This document shows, piece by piece, positions 19,304-30,967 of a DNA stretch of 64,000 nt (its first letter is position 1; every line of letters starts with the position of its first letter). Position numbers and translations under genes: made by a program. This DNA is from Homarus americanus (taxonomy: Eukaryota > Arthropoda > Malacostraca > Decapoda > Nephropidae). The notes below the pieces were generated by a model, which did not search any database, had not been told where the DNA came from, and saw only the letters and a program-made list of their open reading frames with translations. The stretch lies in the NCBI RefSeq assembly GCF_018991925.1, contig NW_024711620.1, forward strand, positions 1 to 64,000, read 5' to 3'.

Positions 19304-22300
19304 TGTCAGAGGTGTGCATGGGAGAGTCAGAGGTGTGCCAGGGGTGTCAGTGGGTGCCTGGGGATGTCAGAGTGTGCCTGGAGTTAGGCAGTGTGCATGG
19401 GTGTCAGAGGTGTGCCTGGGGTGTTGGGGTGTCAGGGGGTGACAGAGTGCCTGGGAGTGTCAGAGGTGTACAGGTGTCAGGGGTGTACCTGGTATCGTGG
19501 GTGTGCCTGGGAGTGTCAGAGGTGTGCCTGGGGTGTCAGAGGTGTGCCTGGAGTGTCAGAGGATATGCCAGAGAGTGTAGAGGTGTATCCTGAAGTGTTG
19601 GACGTGTCCTGAGAGTGTCAGAGGTGTGCCAGGGAATGTCAGTGAGTAACCGGAGTGTCAGAGGTGTGCCTGAGTGTCTGAAGTGTGCCTGGGGAGTGTC
19701 TGGGGTGTGCCTGGGAGTGTCTGGGGTGTGCAAGTGTCTGGGTGTGCCCAGGGTGTCAGAGGTGTGCCTGGGAGGTCTCGGGGTGTGCCAGGGGTGTCAG
19801 TGGAGTGCCTGGGAATGTCAGAGGTTTACCTGGGAGTGTCGGAGGTGTGCATGGAGTGTCAGAGGTGTGCCTGGGGTGTCAGAGGTGTGAGAGTGTCTGG
19901 GGTGTGCCTGGGGTGTAAGAAGTGCCAGGGAGTGTCTGGGAGTGCCTGGGGAGTGTGAGAGGTGTGCCTGGGAGCGTCAGAGGTGTACCTTGGATTGTCG
20001 GAGGTGTGCCAGGGAGTGTCCGAGGAGTACGTGGGAGTGTCAGGGTGTGCCTGGCAGTGTCAGAGGGTACCTGGGAGTGTCACAAGGTGCCTGGGAGTGT
20101 TAGGGGTGTGCCTGGGGTGTCAGAGGTGTCCCTGGGGTGTCGGAGGTGCCTGGGGTGTCTGGAAGTGGGGAGTGTCAGAGGTGTGCGTGGGCGTGTCAGA
20201 GTTGTACCTGGGAGTGTCAGGTGTACCTGGGAGTGTGATAAGTGTGCCTGGGTTTGTCAGGTGTTCATGGGGTCAGGTGTGCCTGGCAGTGTCAGCGGTG
20301 TGCCTGGAGTGTCAGAGGTGTGCCAGGGAATGTCAGTGGAGTAGGAGTGTCAAGGTGTCCTAAGTGTCAGAGGTGTATGGAGTGTCAGAGGTGTGCCTGG
20401 GAGTGTCTGAGGTGTGCTTGGGAGTGTCAGAGGGGTACCAGGTGAGTGTCAGCAGTGACAGGTATGCTGAGGTGTGCCTGGGAGTGTCAGAGGTGGCCTG
20501 TGAGTGTCAGGGTGTGTAGGAGTGTCAGAGGTGTGCCTGGTAGTGTCAGCGGTGTGTCTGGGAGTGTCTGAGGTGTGCCTGGGGGAGTGTCAGAGGTGTG
20601 CCAGGAGTGTCAGAGGACTTGGGAGTGTCAGAGGTGGCACTGAGAGTGTCAGAGGTGTGCAGGGAATGTCAGTGGAGTGCCTGGGAGTGTCAAGGTGTCC
20701 TGAGTGTCAGAGGTGTACCTGGGAGTGTCAGAGGTGTGCCTTGGAGCTTCAGAGGTGTGCCTGGGGTGTCGGAGGTGTGCCTGGGGTGTGAGGTGTGCCT
20801 GGGGGTGTCGGAGGTGTGCCTTGGACTTTCAGAGGTGTGCCTGGGAGTGTCGGAGGTGTGCCTGGGGTGTGAGAGCACTGCCTGGGGTGTCAGGTGTGCC
20901 TGGGAGTGTCAGCATTGTACCTGGGGAATATCGGAGGTGTGCCGGAATATCAGGAGGTGTACCAGAGTGTCAGAGGTGTGCCTGGAGTGTTTGAGGTGTG
21001 CCTGGGGTGTCAGAGGTGTGCCTAGGGTGTCAGAGGTGCGCTTGGGGTGTCAGGAGGTGCTTGGGGTGTCACAGGGGTGCCTGGGGTGTCAGAGGTGTGC
21101 CTGGGAGTGTTGAGATGTGCCTGGCAGAATCGTAGTGGTGTGCCTGGGGTGTCAGAGGTGTGCCTGGGAGTGTCAGAGGTGTGCCTGGGAGTGTCAGAGA
21201 TATGCCTGAGGATTGCCAGAGGGTATCTGGGAGTGTTGGACGTGTGCCAGGGGTGTCAGAGGTGTGCCAGGGGTGTGGGGTGTGCCTGGGGTGTGAGGTG
21301 TGCGAGTGTGGGGGTGTGCATGGGTGGAGGTGTGCCTGGGCGTGTCTGGGGTGGGGTGTCTGGGGTGTTCTGGGGGTGTCTGGGGTGTGCCTGGGGTTGT
21401 CAGGTGTGCCTGGAGTCAGGGGTGTGCAGGGGTGTTGGTGGTGCCTGGGGAATGTCAGGGGTGTGCCTGGGAGTGTCGGAGGTGTGCATGGGTGTCAGAG
21501 GTGTGCCTGGGGTGTCAGAGGTGTGCTTGAGAGTGTTTGGGGTGTGCGTGGGGTGTCTGGTTTTGGAGTGTCAGAGAGTACCAGGGTGGTCACAGAGTGC
21601 CTGGGAGTGTCAGAAGGTGTGCCTGGGGTGTCAGGGGTGTGCCTGGGGTGTCGGAGGTGCCTGGGGTGTCTAAGAGTGCCTGGGGTGTCAGAGGTGTACC
21701 TGGCAGTGTCAGAGTCTACCTGGGAGTGTCAGAGATGTGCCTGGGGTGTCAGAGGTGTGCCAGGGAATGTCAGTGGAGTACATGGGAGTCTCAGACGTGT
21801 GCGTGGGAGTTTCAGAGGTGTGCCTTGGGTGTCAGAGATATGCCAGAGTGTCAGAGGTATCTGGGTGTTGGACGTGTGCAGGGGGTGTCAGGGTGTGCCA
21901 GGGAATGTCAGTGGAGAAACTGGGTGTCAGAGGTGTGCCGGGAGTGTCAGAGGTGTGCGAGTGTCAGCGGTGTGCCTGGGAGTGTTAGAGTGTGCCTGGC
22001 AAGTCGGTGTGCCTGGGGTGTCAGAGGTGTACCTGGGGTGTCAGAGGTGTGCAAGTGTCAGAGATATGCCTGAGGTGTCAGGAGTATCTGAGTGTTGGAC
22101 GTGTACGAGGTTTCAGAGGTGTGCCAGGGAATGTCAGTGGAAACTGGGAGTGTCAAGTGTGCCTGGGGAGTGTCAGAGGTGTGTCTGGGGTGTCAGGGTG
22201 TGCCTGGGGGTGTTAGAGGTGTCTGGTGTCAGAGGTGTGCATGGAAGTGTGAGAATTCTGCCTGGGAGTGTGTGGGGTGTGCGAGTGTCTGGGGTGTGGG

Positions 22301-22710
22301 TGTCTGGGGTGTGCCTGGAGTGTCAGGGTGTGTGGAGTCAGGGTGTGCAGGGGTGTCAGTGGAGTGCAGAATGTCAGAGGTGTGCCTGGGGAGTGTCGGA
22401 GGTGTGCATGGAGTGTCAGAGGTGTGCCTGGGGTGTTAGAGTGTATCAGGGGTGACAGAGTACCTAGGAGTGTCAGAGGTGTGCCTGGGAGTGTCAGAGG
22501 TGTGCCTGTGTCGTGGGTGTGCGAGTGTCAGAGGTGTGCTGGGAGTGTCAGAGGTGTGCCTGGGGTGTCAGAGATATGCCGAGTGTAAGGGTGTATCGGA
22601 GTGTTGGACGTGTGCCTGAGAGTGTCAGGGTGTGCCAGGGGAATGTCAGTGGAGTACCTGGGAGTGTCAGAGGTGTGCCTGGGGTGTGCAAGTGTGCCTG
22701 GGGAGTGTCT

Positions 22711-22744
22711 GGGGTGTGCCTGGGGTGTCTGGGGTGTGCCTGGG
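22711..22744 (+). other. Predicted G-quadruplex motif
   Basis: Four G-runs with loops TGTGCCT, TGTCT and TGTGCCT. Confidence 0.6.
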
Positions 22745-23300
22745 TGTGTGGGGTGTGCCTGGGGAGTGTCAGAGGTGTACAGGGAGAGGTACAGGGTGTG
22801 CCAGGGGTGTCAGTGGAGTGCCTGGGAATGTCAGAGTTTGCCTGGAGTGTCGGAGGTGTACATGGGTGTCAGAGGTGTGCAGGGTGTCAGGGGTGTGGCA
22901 GAGTGTCTGAGGTGTGCCTGGGAGTGTCAGAGAGTGCCTGGGGTGTCACAGGAGTGCCAGAGTGTGAGGAGGTGTGCCTGGGGCGTCAGAGGTGTACTTG
23001 GATTGTCTGAGGTGTGCCTGGGAGTGTCAGAGGAGTACGTGGGAGTGTCAGGGGTGTGCCTGGCAGTGTCAGAGTACCTGGGAGTGTCACAAGAGTACCT
23101 GGGGTGTTGGGGTGTGTCCTGGGGAGTGTCAGAGGTGTGCCTGGGGTGTCGGAGGTGCACCTGGGGTGTCACAAGGTGCCTGGGGGTGTCAGGGGTGTGC
23201 GTGGGCGTGTCTGGGGTGTGCCTGGGGAGTGTCGGAGGTGTACCTGGGTGTGATAAAGTGTACCTGGGTTTGTCGGAGGTGTTCATGGGAGCAGGAGGCA

Positions 23301-26300
23301 CCTGCTAGTGCTGCGGCGGTGTACCTGATGTCAGAGGTACCAGGGAATGTCAGGGTGAGCACCTGGGAGTGTCAAAGGTGTCCCTGGGAGTGTCAGAGGT
23401 GTACCTGGGGAGTGTCAGAGGTATACCTGGGAGCAGAGGTGTACCTGGAGTGTCAGAGGTGTACCTGGGATGCCAGAGGTGTACCTGGGAGTGTCAGAGG
23501 TACCTGGGTGTGTCAGAGGTGTACCTGGGAGGTCAGAGGTGTACATGGAAGTGTGAGAAGTGTACCTGGGAGTCTGGGTGTACTGAGTGTCTGGGTGTTC
23601 TGGAGTGTCTGGGTGTACCTGGGAGGTCAGAGGTGTGCCTGGGAGAGTCAGGGGTGTACCACGGAGCAGTGTGGAGTACCTGGGAATGTCAGAGGTGTAC
23701 CTGGGAGTGTCGGAGGTGTACATGGAGTGTCAGAGGTGTACCTGGGAGTGTCAGAGGTGTACTTGAGAGTGTCAGAGGTGTGCCTGGAGTCTGAGGTGTG
23801 CCTGGGGTGTCAGAGAAGTACCAGGAGTGTCACAAGAGTGGCCTGGGAGGTCAGAGGTGTGCCTGGGAGTGTGTGAGATATACCTGGGAGTTGAGGTGTA
23901 CCAGGGAATGTCAGTGGAGTACTTGGAGTCTCAGTGACGCTGTACCTGGGAGTTTCAGAGGTGTACTGGAGGTCAGAGGTACCTGGGAATGTCAGAGTTG
24001 TACCTGGGAGTGTCGGAGGTGTACCTGAGAGGTGAGAAGTGTACCTGGTTTGTCGGAGGTGTACCTGGGAGTGTCAGAGGTGTGCCTGGGAGGTTCAAGG
24101 TGTACTTGGGAGTGTCTGGGGTGTACCCAGGAGTTTTGGGTACCTGGGAGTGTCTAAATTGAGTGTCAGAGGTGTACCTGGGAGTGTCAGAGGGGTGCCT
24201 GGGAGTGTCGAGGTGTACCTGGAGGCCAGAGGTGCCCAGGAGTGCTGGGAGGTGCCTGGGAGTGTCTGAAGTGTACTTGGGAGTGTCTGTAAATTGAGCC
24301 AAAATGGAGTGTCAGGGGTGTACCTGGGAGTGTCAGAGGTGCAACCAGGAGTGGCAGCCAGGAGTGCAGAGTGTACCTGGGAGTGGTCAGAGGTGTACCT
24401 GGGAGCAGTCAGGAGGTGCACATGGAAGTGTGAGAATTGTACCCAGTGTCTGAGTGTACCCCATGTTCGGAGTGCCTGGGAGTGTCTGGGGTGTACCTGG
24501 GAGTGTCAGAGGTACCTGGGAGAGTCAGGGGTGTACCAGGAGTGTTAGTGGAGTACCTGGGAATGTCAGAGGTACCTGGAGAGTTTCGAGGTGCACATGG
24601 AGTGTCAGAGGTACCTGGGAGGTCAGAGGTACTGGAGAGTGTCTGAGGTGCAAGTGGGAGTGTCTGAGGTTTACCTGGGAGTGTCAGAGAAGTACCAGGA
24701 GTGTCACAAGAGTACCTGGGAGGTCAGAGGTGTACCTGGGAGTGTCAGAGGTGTACCTGGGAGTGTCGGAGGTGCACCTGGGAGTGTCACAAGAGTACCT
24801 GGGAGGTCAGGAGGTGTACCTGCAGTGTCGAAACATGAGTGTCAGAGATGTACCTGGGAGTGCAGAGGTGTACCAGGGAATGTCAGGTGAGTACTTGGGA
24901 GTCTCAGACGCATGTGGGAGTTTCAGAGGTGTACTTGGAGTGTCAGAGAAGGATACTGAGAGTGTCAGAGGAGGACTTGGGAGTGTTGGGACGTGTACCA
25001 GGGAGTGTCAGAGGTGTACCAGGGAATGCTCGGTGGAGAAACTGGGAGTGTTGGGGAGGTGTACCTGGGAGTGTCAGAGGTGTACCTGGGAGGTTGGGAG
25101 ATATACCTGAGAGTGTCAGAGAGGAGTATCTGGGAGTGTTGGACGTGGCCGGAGTGTCAGAGGTGTACCAGGGAAGTCAGTGGAGAACTGGGAGTGTCAG
25201 AGGTGTACCTGGGAGTGTCAGAGGTGTACCTGGGAGTGTCAGAGGTGCACCTGGGAGTGTTAGGAGGTGTATCTGGGAGTGTCAGAGGTGTACATGGAAG
25301 TGTGAGAATTTACCTGGGGAGTGTCTGTGTACCTGGGATGTCTGGGGTGTTCCTGGGAGTGTCTGGGGTACCTGGGAGGTCAGAGGTGTACATGGGAGAG
25401 TCAGTGTACCAGGAGTGTCAGTGGAGGCACCTGGGAATGTCAGAGGTGTACCTGGGAGTGTCGGAGGTGTACATGGAGTGTCAGAGGTGTACCTGGGAGT
25501 GTTAGAGGTATCAGGGAGTGACAGAGGAGTACCTAGGAGTGTCAGAGGTGTACCTGGGAGTGTCAGAGGTGTACCTGGCAGTAGCAGGGGTGTACCTGGG
25601 AGGCCGGTGTACCTGGGAGTGTCAGAGGTGTACCTGGGAGGTCAGAGATATACCTGAGAGTGTAAGAGGTGTATCTGGAAGTGTTGACGTGTACCTGAGA
25701 GTGTCAGAGGTGTACCAGGAATGTCAGTGGAGTAACTGGGAGTGTCAGAGGTGTGCCTGGGAGTGTCTGGAAGTGTGCCTGGGAGTGTCTGGGGTGTACC
25801 TGGGAGTGTCTGGGGTGTACCTGGGAGTGTCTGGGGGTGTCTGTGGGAGTGTCAGAGGTGTACCTGGAGAGTCAGGGGTGTACCAGGGAGGCTGCAGTGG
25901 AGTACCTGGGAATGTCAGAGGTTTACCTGGGAGTGTCGGAGGTACATGGAGTGTCAGGAGGCACTGGAGTGTCAGAGGTGTACTTGAGGAGGTTCGAGGT
26001 ACCTGGGAGTGTCTGAGGAAATGGCGTAGAAGTACCAGGGAGTGCCAAGAGTACTTGGGAGGTGAGAGGTACCTGGGAGCGTCAGAGACCTGGGAGTGTC
26101 CGAGGTGTACCTGGTGTCAGAGGTGTACGTGGGAGGTCCGAGGTGTACCTGGGAGGTCAGAGAAGAACCAGGGAGTGTCACAGAGGATCTGGGAGGAGAG
26201 GTACCTGGGGGTGAGAGGTGTACCTGGGAGTGCCTGGAGGTGTACCTGGGAGTGTCAGGAGGTCACCTGGGAGTGCCCCTGGGAGTGTCTGGAGGTGTAC

Positions 26301-29300
26301 CTGGGAGTGTCAGGGAAGAACCAGGAGTGAAAGAGGTGTACCTGGGAGTGTCTGAGGTGTACCTGGGAGTGTCAGAGGTGTACCTGTGAGGTCAGAGGTG
26401 TACTGGGAGTGTCAGAGGTGTGCCTGGTAGGCAGCTGCAGCGGTGTATCTGGGAGGTTCTGAGGTGGGAGTGTCAGAGGTGTGCCCAGGAGTGCCGAGGT
26501 GCACTTGGGAGTGTCAGAGGTGCTTAGTGTCAGTGTATCAGAGTGTCTGAGGCCTGGAGTGTCAGGAGGTCAGAGGCACTTGGGAGTATCAGAGGTGTAC
26601 CAGGGAATGTCAGTGGAGCACCTGGGAGTGTCAAAGGTGTCCCTGGGAGTGTCAGAGGTGTACCTGGGAGTGTCAGAGGCAACTTGGAGCTCAGAGGTGT
26701 ACCTGGGAGTCGGAGGTGTACCTGGGAGGAGAGTGTACCTGGGGTGTCGGAGGTGTACCTTGACTTCAGAGGTGTACCTGGGAGTGTCGGAGGTACCTGG
26801 GAGGTGGAGAACTGTACCTGGGAGTGTCGGAGGTGTACCTGGGAGTGTCAGCGTTGTACCTGGGAATATCGGAGGCCTGGGAATATCGGAGGTGTACCAG
26901 GAGGTCAGAGGTGTACCTGGAGTGTTTGAGGTGTACCTGGGAGGTCAGAGGTGTGCCTAGGAGTGTCAGAGGCACTTGGGAGTGTCAGAGGTGCTGGAGT
27001 GTCTGGAGGCACCTGGGAGTGTCAGAGGTGTACCTGGGAGTGTCAGCGGGTGACCTGGGAGTGTTAGATGTGCACCTGCAGAATTGTACCTGGGAGGTCA
27101 GAGGTGTACTGGGAGTGTCAGAGGTACCTGGGAGGCAACCTGGGAGTGTCAGGAGGCACCAGAGGAAGGTTCTGAGAGTGCCAGAGGAGTATCTGGGAGT
27201 GTTGGACGTACCAGGAGTGTCAGGAGTGTGTACCAGGGAGGCCAGAGGTGTACCTGGGGAGGTCAGAGGTGTACCTGGTAAAGTGTCAGAGGTGCACATG
27301 GAAGTGTGAGAATTGTACCTGGGCGTGTCTGGGGTGTACCTGGGAGTGTCTGGGGTGTTCCTGGGAGTGTCTGGGTGTACTGGGAGTGTACCTGGGAGAA
27401 GTCAGTGTACCAGGGAGTGTTAGTGGAGTACCTGAAAATGTCAGGAGGTGTACCTGGGAGAGTTCGGAGGTGTACATGGAGTGTCAGGAGGTGCCTGGGA
27501 GTGTCAGGAGGTGTACTTGAGAGTGTCTGAGGTGCATGTGGGAGTGTCTGGAGGTTTACCTGGGAGGTCAGAGAAGCACCAGGAGTGTCACAAGAGGCCT
27601 GGGAGTGTCAGAGGTGGGCACCTGGGAGTGTCAGAGGTGTACCTGGGAGTGTCGGAGGTGCACCTGGGAGTGTCACAAGAGTACCTGGGAGCCAGAGGTA
27701 CCTGGCAGCAACAGAGGTGTACCTGGGAGTGTCAGAGATGTACCTGGGAGGCCAGAGGTGTACCAGGAATGTCAGTGGAGTAATGGGAGTCCCAGACGTA
27801 ATGTGGGAGTTTCAGAGGTACCTTGGAGCAACAGAGATATACCTGGAGAGTGTCAGAGGAGCATCTGGGAGCAAGTTGGACGTACCAGGAGTGTCAGGAG
27901 GTGTACCAGGAATGTCAGTGGCGAAACTGGGAGAGCAAGCCAGAGGTGTACCTGGGAGTAAGCCAGAGGTGTACCTGGGAGTGTCATGGTGCACGGGGAG
28001 GCAGAGGTACCTGGCAGAACTGTAGGTGCACTGGGAGTGTCAGGAGGTACCTGGGAGTAAGCCAGAGGTGTACCTGGAGGCCAGACAGACACCTGAGAGT
28101 GTCTGGGAAAGAGTATCTGGGAGTGTTGGACGTGCACCACGGAGTGCTCAGAGGTGTACCCAGGAATGTCAGTGGAGACACTGGGAGGCTGAGGTGTACC
28201 TGGAGGTCAGGAGGTGTACCTGGGAGTGTCAGGAGGGTGTACCTGGAGTGTTAGAGGTGTAATCTGGGAGTGTCAGGAGGTGTACATGGAAGTGTGAGAA
28301 TTCCTACCTGGGAGGTCTGGGGTACCTGGGAGTGTCTGGGGTGTTCCTGGGAGTGTCTGGGTGTACCTGGGAGGTCAGGAGGTGTACGTGGGAGAGTCAG
28401 GGGTGTACCAGGGAGTGTCAGTGGAGTACCTGCATCGTCGAGGTGTACCTGGGAGTGTCGGGAGGTAAAAAGCATGGAGGCCGGGGAGGCACCTGGGAGT
28501 GTTAGAGGGATCAGGAGTGACAGAGGAGTACCTGTGGGAGTGTCAGAGGTACCTGGGAGGCTGAGGTGTACCTGGCAGCAGACAGGTGTACCTGGGAGGT
28601 CAAAGGTGTACCTGGGAGCAACAGAGTGTGGCCTGGGAGCATGGAGATATACCTGAGAGTGTAAGAGGTGTATCTGGAAGTGTTGGACGTACCTGAGAGT
28701 GTCAGGAGGTGTACCAGGGAATGTCAGTGGAGGAAACTGGAGGTCAGGAGGTGTGCCTGGGAGTGTCTGAAGTGTACCTGGGAGTGTCTGGGGGTACCTG
28801 GGAGTGTCTGGGGTGCACCTGGGAGTGTCTGGGGTGTCTCAGGAGGCCAGAGGTGTACCTGGGAGAGCCAGGGGTGCACCAGGGAGTGTCAGTGGAGTAC
28901 CTGGGAATGTCAGAGGTTTACCTGGGAGTGTCGGAGGTGTACATGGAGTGTCAGAGGTGTACCTGGGAGGCCAGAGGTGTAATGGAGAGTGTCTGGAGGT
29001 GTACCTGGGAGTGCTGCCTGAGGTGTACCTGGGAGTGTCAGGAGAAGCTACTCAGGAGTGCTCACAAGAGCACTTGGGGGAGGTGGAGAGGGTGTACCTG
29101 GGAGCGTCAGAGGTGTACCTGGGAGTGTCTGAGGTACCTGGGAGTGTCTGAGGTGCATGTGGAGTGTCTGAGGTGTACCTGGGAGTGTCAGGAGAAGAAT
29201 CAGAGTGTCACAGGAGTATCTGGGAGTGGGAGAGGTGTACCTGGGGTGCAGAGGTGTACCTGGGAGTGCCTGGAGGTGTACCTGGGAGCAAGCCAGAGGT

Positions 29301-29390
29301 GTACCTGGGAGTGTTCGATGTGTACTCTGGGAGTGTCTGAGGTGTACCTGGGAGGTTAGGAAGAAATCAGGGAGTGAAAAAGAGGTGTAC
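23301..29390. repeat. Minisatellite domain 2 (left part), TACCTGGGA type
   Basis: The dominant unit switches to GTGTACCTGGGAGTGTCAG, with many GGGAGGTCAG forms one base shorter. Marker cassettes (GTTGGACGT then ACATGGAAGTGTGAGAATT) appear at 25,139/25,291, 27,202/27,297 and 28,127/28,286. Confidence 0.85.
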
Positions 29391-29395
29391 CTGGG
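29391..29395 (+). repeat. Target-site duplication CTGGG, left of LTR copy 1
   Basis: CTGGG directly precedes the TG of the element and recurs at 29,725-29,729 directly after its terminal CA. CTGGG is common in the array, but the uninterrupted cassettes contain it only once here. Confidence 0.65.
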
Positions 29396-29724
29396 TGTTA
29401 GGTATTCTTGGGTAATAAGTTCTATACAGAGAGAACAACACAAACACCTGTATAGTTTTGTAGGTTCGGTTTACTGGATAAGAGTATGTACACAGAGTGT
29501 GGGTAGCACTGCTCCTCAGCTACAGGGTCTCTGGTCAATCACCACAGACGACGTATGGCAAGTGACATTAGCAGCTTCATACGCCAGGCACATTAATTAA
29601 GCATGTGGGATATGGTACGCTCATTGCCACACGCCAAGAAGGCTAGGCTGAATAAAATATAAATGGGAGCACATACATAATATACATACATAATACATAA
29701 TTCACATACATACATAAGCATACA
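29396..29724 (+). mobile_element. Solo LTR-like element, copy 1 (329 bp)
   Basis: This single-copy-type sequence interrupts the minisatellite. It begins TGTTAGGTATTC and ends CATACA, so it has the TG...CA ends of retrotransposon LTRs. It lies between 5-bp CTGGG duplications, the size usual for Ty3/Gypsy, Copia and BEL elements. A polyadenylation signal AATAAA is at 29,651-29,656, and the last 70 bp are ACATACATA-rich. No internal region, primer-binding site or protein gene is attached. It is therefore best read as a solo LTR left by recombination between two LTRs. Its lineage cannot be told from an LTR alone. A non-autonomous element with similar ends is the main alternative. Confidence 0.7.
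29651..29656 (+). promoter_or_regulatory. AATAAA polyadenylation signal in LTR copy 1
   Basis: AATAAA lies about 70 bp before the right end of the element and is kept in copy 2 at 30,891-30,896. It gives the plus strand as the likely transcription direction of the LTR. Confidence 0.5.
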
Positions 29725-29729
29725 CTGGG
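29725..29729 (+). repeat. Target-site duplication CTGGG, right of LTR copy 1
   Basis: It follows the terminal CA and continues into AGTGTCAGAGTTGTACC, the same sequence that follows CTGGG at the empty sites. Confidence 0.65.
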
Positions 29730-30631
29730 AGTGTCAGAGTTGTACCAGGAGTGTCAGAGGTGTAACTGGGAATGTCGTGTACCAGGGAGTGTCAGAAGAG
29801 TACCTGGGAGACTCAAAGTGTACCTGGGAGTATCGGAGGTGTACCTGGGAATACGGAGGTATACCTGGGAATATCGGAGGTGTACCTGGAGTGTCAAAGG
29901 TGTACCAGGAATGTCAGTGGAGAAACTGGGAGTGTCAGAGGTGTACCTGGGAGTGTCAGAGGTGTACCTGGGAGTGTCAGAGGTGTACCTGGGAGTGTCA
30001 GAGGTGTACCTGGGAGTGTCAGAGGTGTACCTGGGAGGTCAGAGGTGTACATGGAAGTGAGAATTGTACCTGGGAGCGTCTGGGGTGTACCTCGGAGTGT
30101 CTGGGGTGTTCCTGGGAGTGTCTGGGGTGTACCTGGGAGGTCAGTGGAGTACCTGGGAATGTCAGAGGTTTACCTGGGAGTGTCGGAGGTGTACATGGAG
30201 TGTCAGAGGTGTACCTGGGAGTGTCAGAGGTGTACTTGAGAGTGTCTGAGGTGTACCTGGAGTGTCTGGAGGTACCTGGGAGTGTCAGAGAAGTACCAGG
30301 GAGTGTCACAAGAGTACTTGGGGAGTGTGAGAGGTACCTGGGAGCGTCAGAGAGGTGTACCTGGGAGTGTCTGAGGTGTACCTGGGAGGTCTGAGGTGTA
30401 CGGGAGTGTCTGAGGTGTACCTGGGAGTGTCAGGGAGAAGAATCAGGAGTGTCACAGGAGTATCTGGGAGTGTGAGAGGTGTACCTGGGGGTGTGAGAGG
30501 TGTACCTGGGAGTGCCTGAGGTGTACCTGGGAGTGTCAGAGGTGTACCTGGGAGTGTCTGATGTGTACCTGGGAGTGTCTGAGGTGTACCTGGGAGTGTC
30601 AGGGAAGAACCAGGGAGTGAAAGAGGTGTAC
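29730..30631. repeat. Minisatellite spacer between the two LTR copies
   Basis: About 900 bp of TACCTGGGA-type units containing one cassette order: GTTGTACCAGG, CGGAGGTATACC, ACATGGAAG, TGTTCCTGGG, GGTTTACC and AGAGAAGTACCAGG. Its right half matches the sequence left of copy 1 unit by unit, for instance ACAGGAGTATCTGGGAG, GATGTGTAC and AGGGAGTGAAA. The spacer and one LTR together therefore form a 1,241-bp tandem duplicate. Confidence 0.85.
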
Positions 30632-30636
30632 CTGGG
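30632..30636 (+). repeat. Target-site duplication CTGGG, left of LTR copy 2
   Basis: Same position relative to the element as in copy 1; repeated at 30,963-30,967. Confidence 0.65.
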
Positions 30637-30962
30637 TGTTAGGTATTCTGGGTAATAAGTTCTATATACAGGAGAGAACACAAACACCTGTATAGTTTTG
30701 TAGGTTCGGTTTACTGGATAAGAGTATGTACACAGAGGTGGGTAGCACTGCTCCCTAGCTAGGGTCCTGGTCAACTACCATAGACGACGTATGGCAAGTG
30801 ATACATTAGCAGCTTCCATACGTCGCCAGGCACATTAATTAAGCATGTGGGATATGGTAATACCATTGCCACACGCTGCTAGCTAGGCTGAATAAATATA
30901 AATGGAGCACATACATAATATACATACATAATACATAATCCAGCATACATAATATACATACA
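30637..30962 (+). mobile_element. Solo LTR-like element, copy 2 (326 bp)
   Basis: It corresponds end to end with the element at 29,396-29,724, starting TGTTAGGTATTC and ending CATACA. Differences are mostly 1-4 base indels plus a few substitutions, for example CTATATACAGG against CTATACAGAG near the left end and GTAATACC against GTACGCTC in the right half. A TATATA word occurs at 30,663-30,668, TATAGTTTTG at 30,691 and AATAAA at 30,891-30,896. The flanking minisatellite matches that of copy 1 on both sides. The pair therefore arose by array duplication, not by two insertions, and the two copies are not the LTRs of one element. Confidence 0.7.
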
Positions 30963-30967
30963 CTGGG
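30963..30967 (+). repeat. Target-site duplication CTGGG, right of LTR copy 2
   Basis: Continues directly into AGTGTCAGAGTTGTACC as in copy 1 and the empty sites. Confidence 0.65.

Larger units (their letters stand above)
15510..23300. repeat. Minisatellite domain 1, TGCCTGGGG type
   Basis: Units mostly read GTGTGCCTGGGGTGTCAG, with GTCTGGGGTGTG variants that bring G-runs close together. Marker monomers such as GTTGGACGTG (16,037; 18,182; 18,834; 19,070; 21,236; 22,097; 22,603) recur throughout. Confidence 0.85.

Noticed and set aside
29396..30962. Both LTR copies as the two ends of one retrotransposon
   Set aside because: The 912 bp between them is minisatellite with no retroelement sequence, and each copy has its own CTGGG pair.
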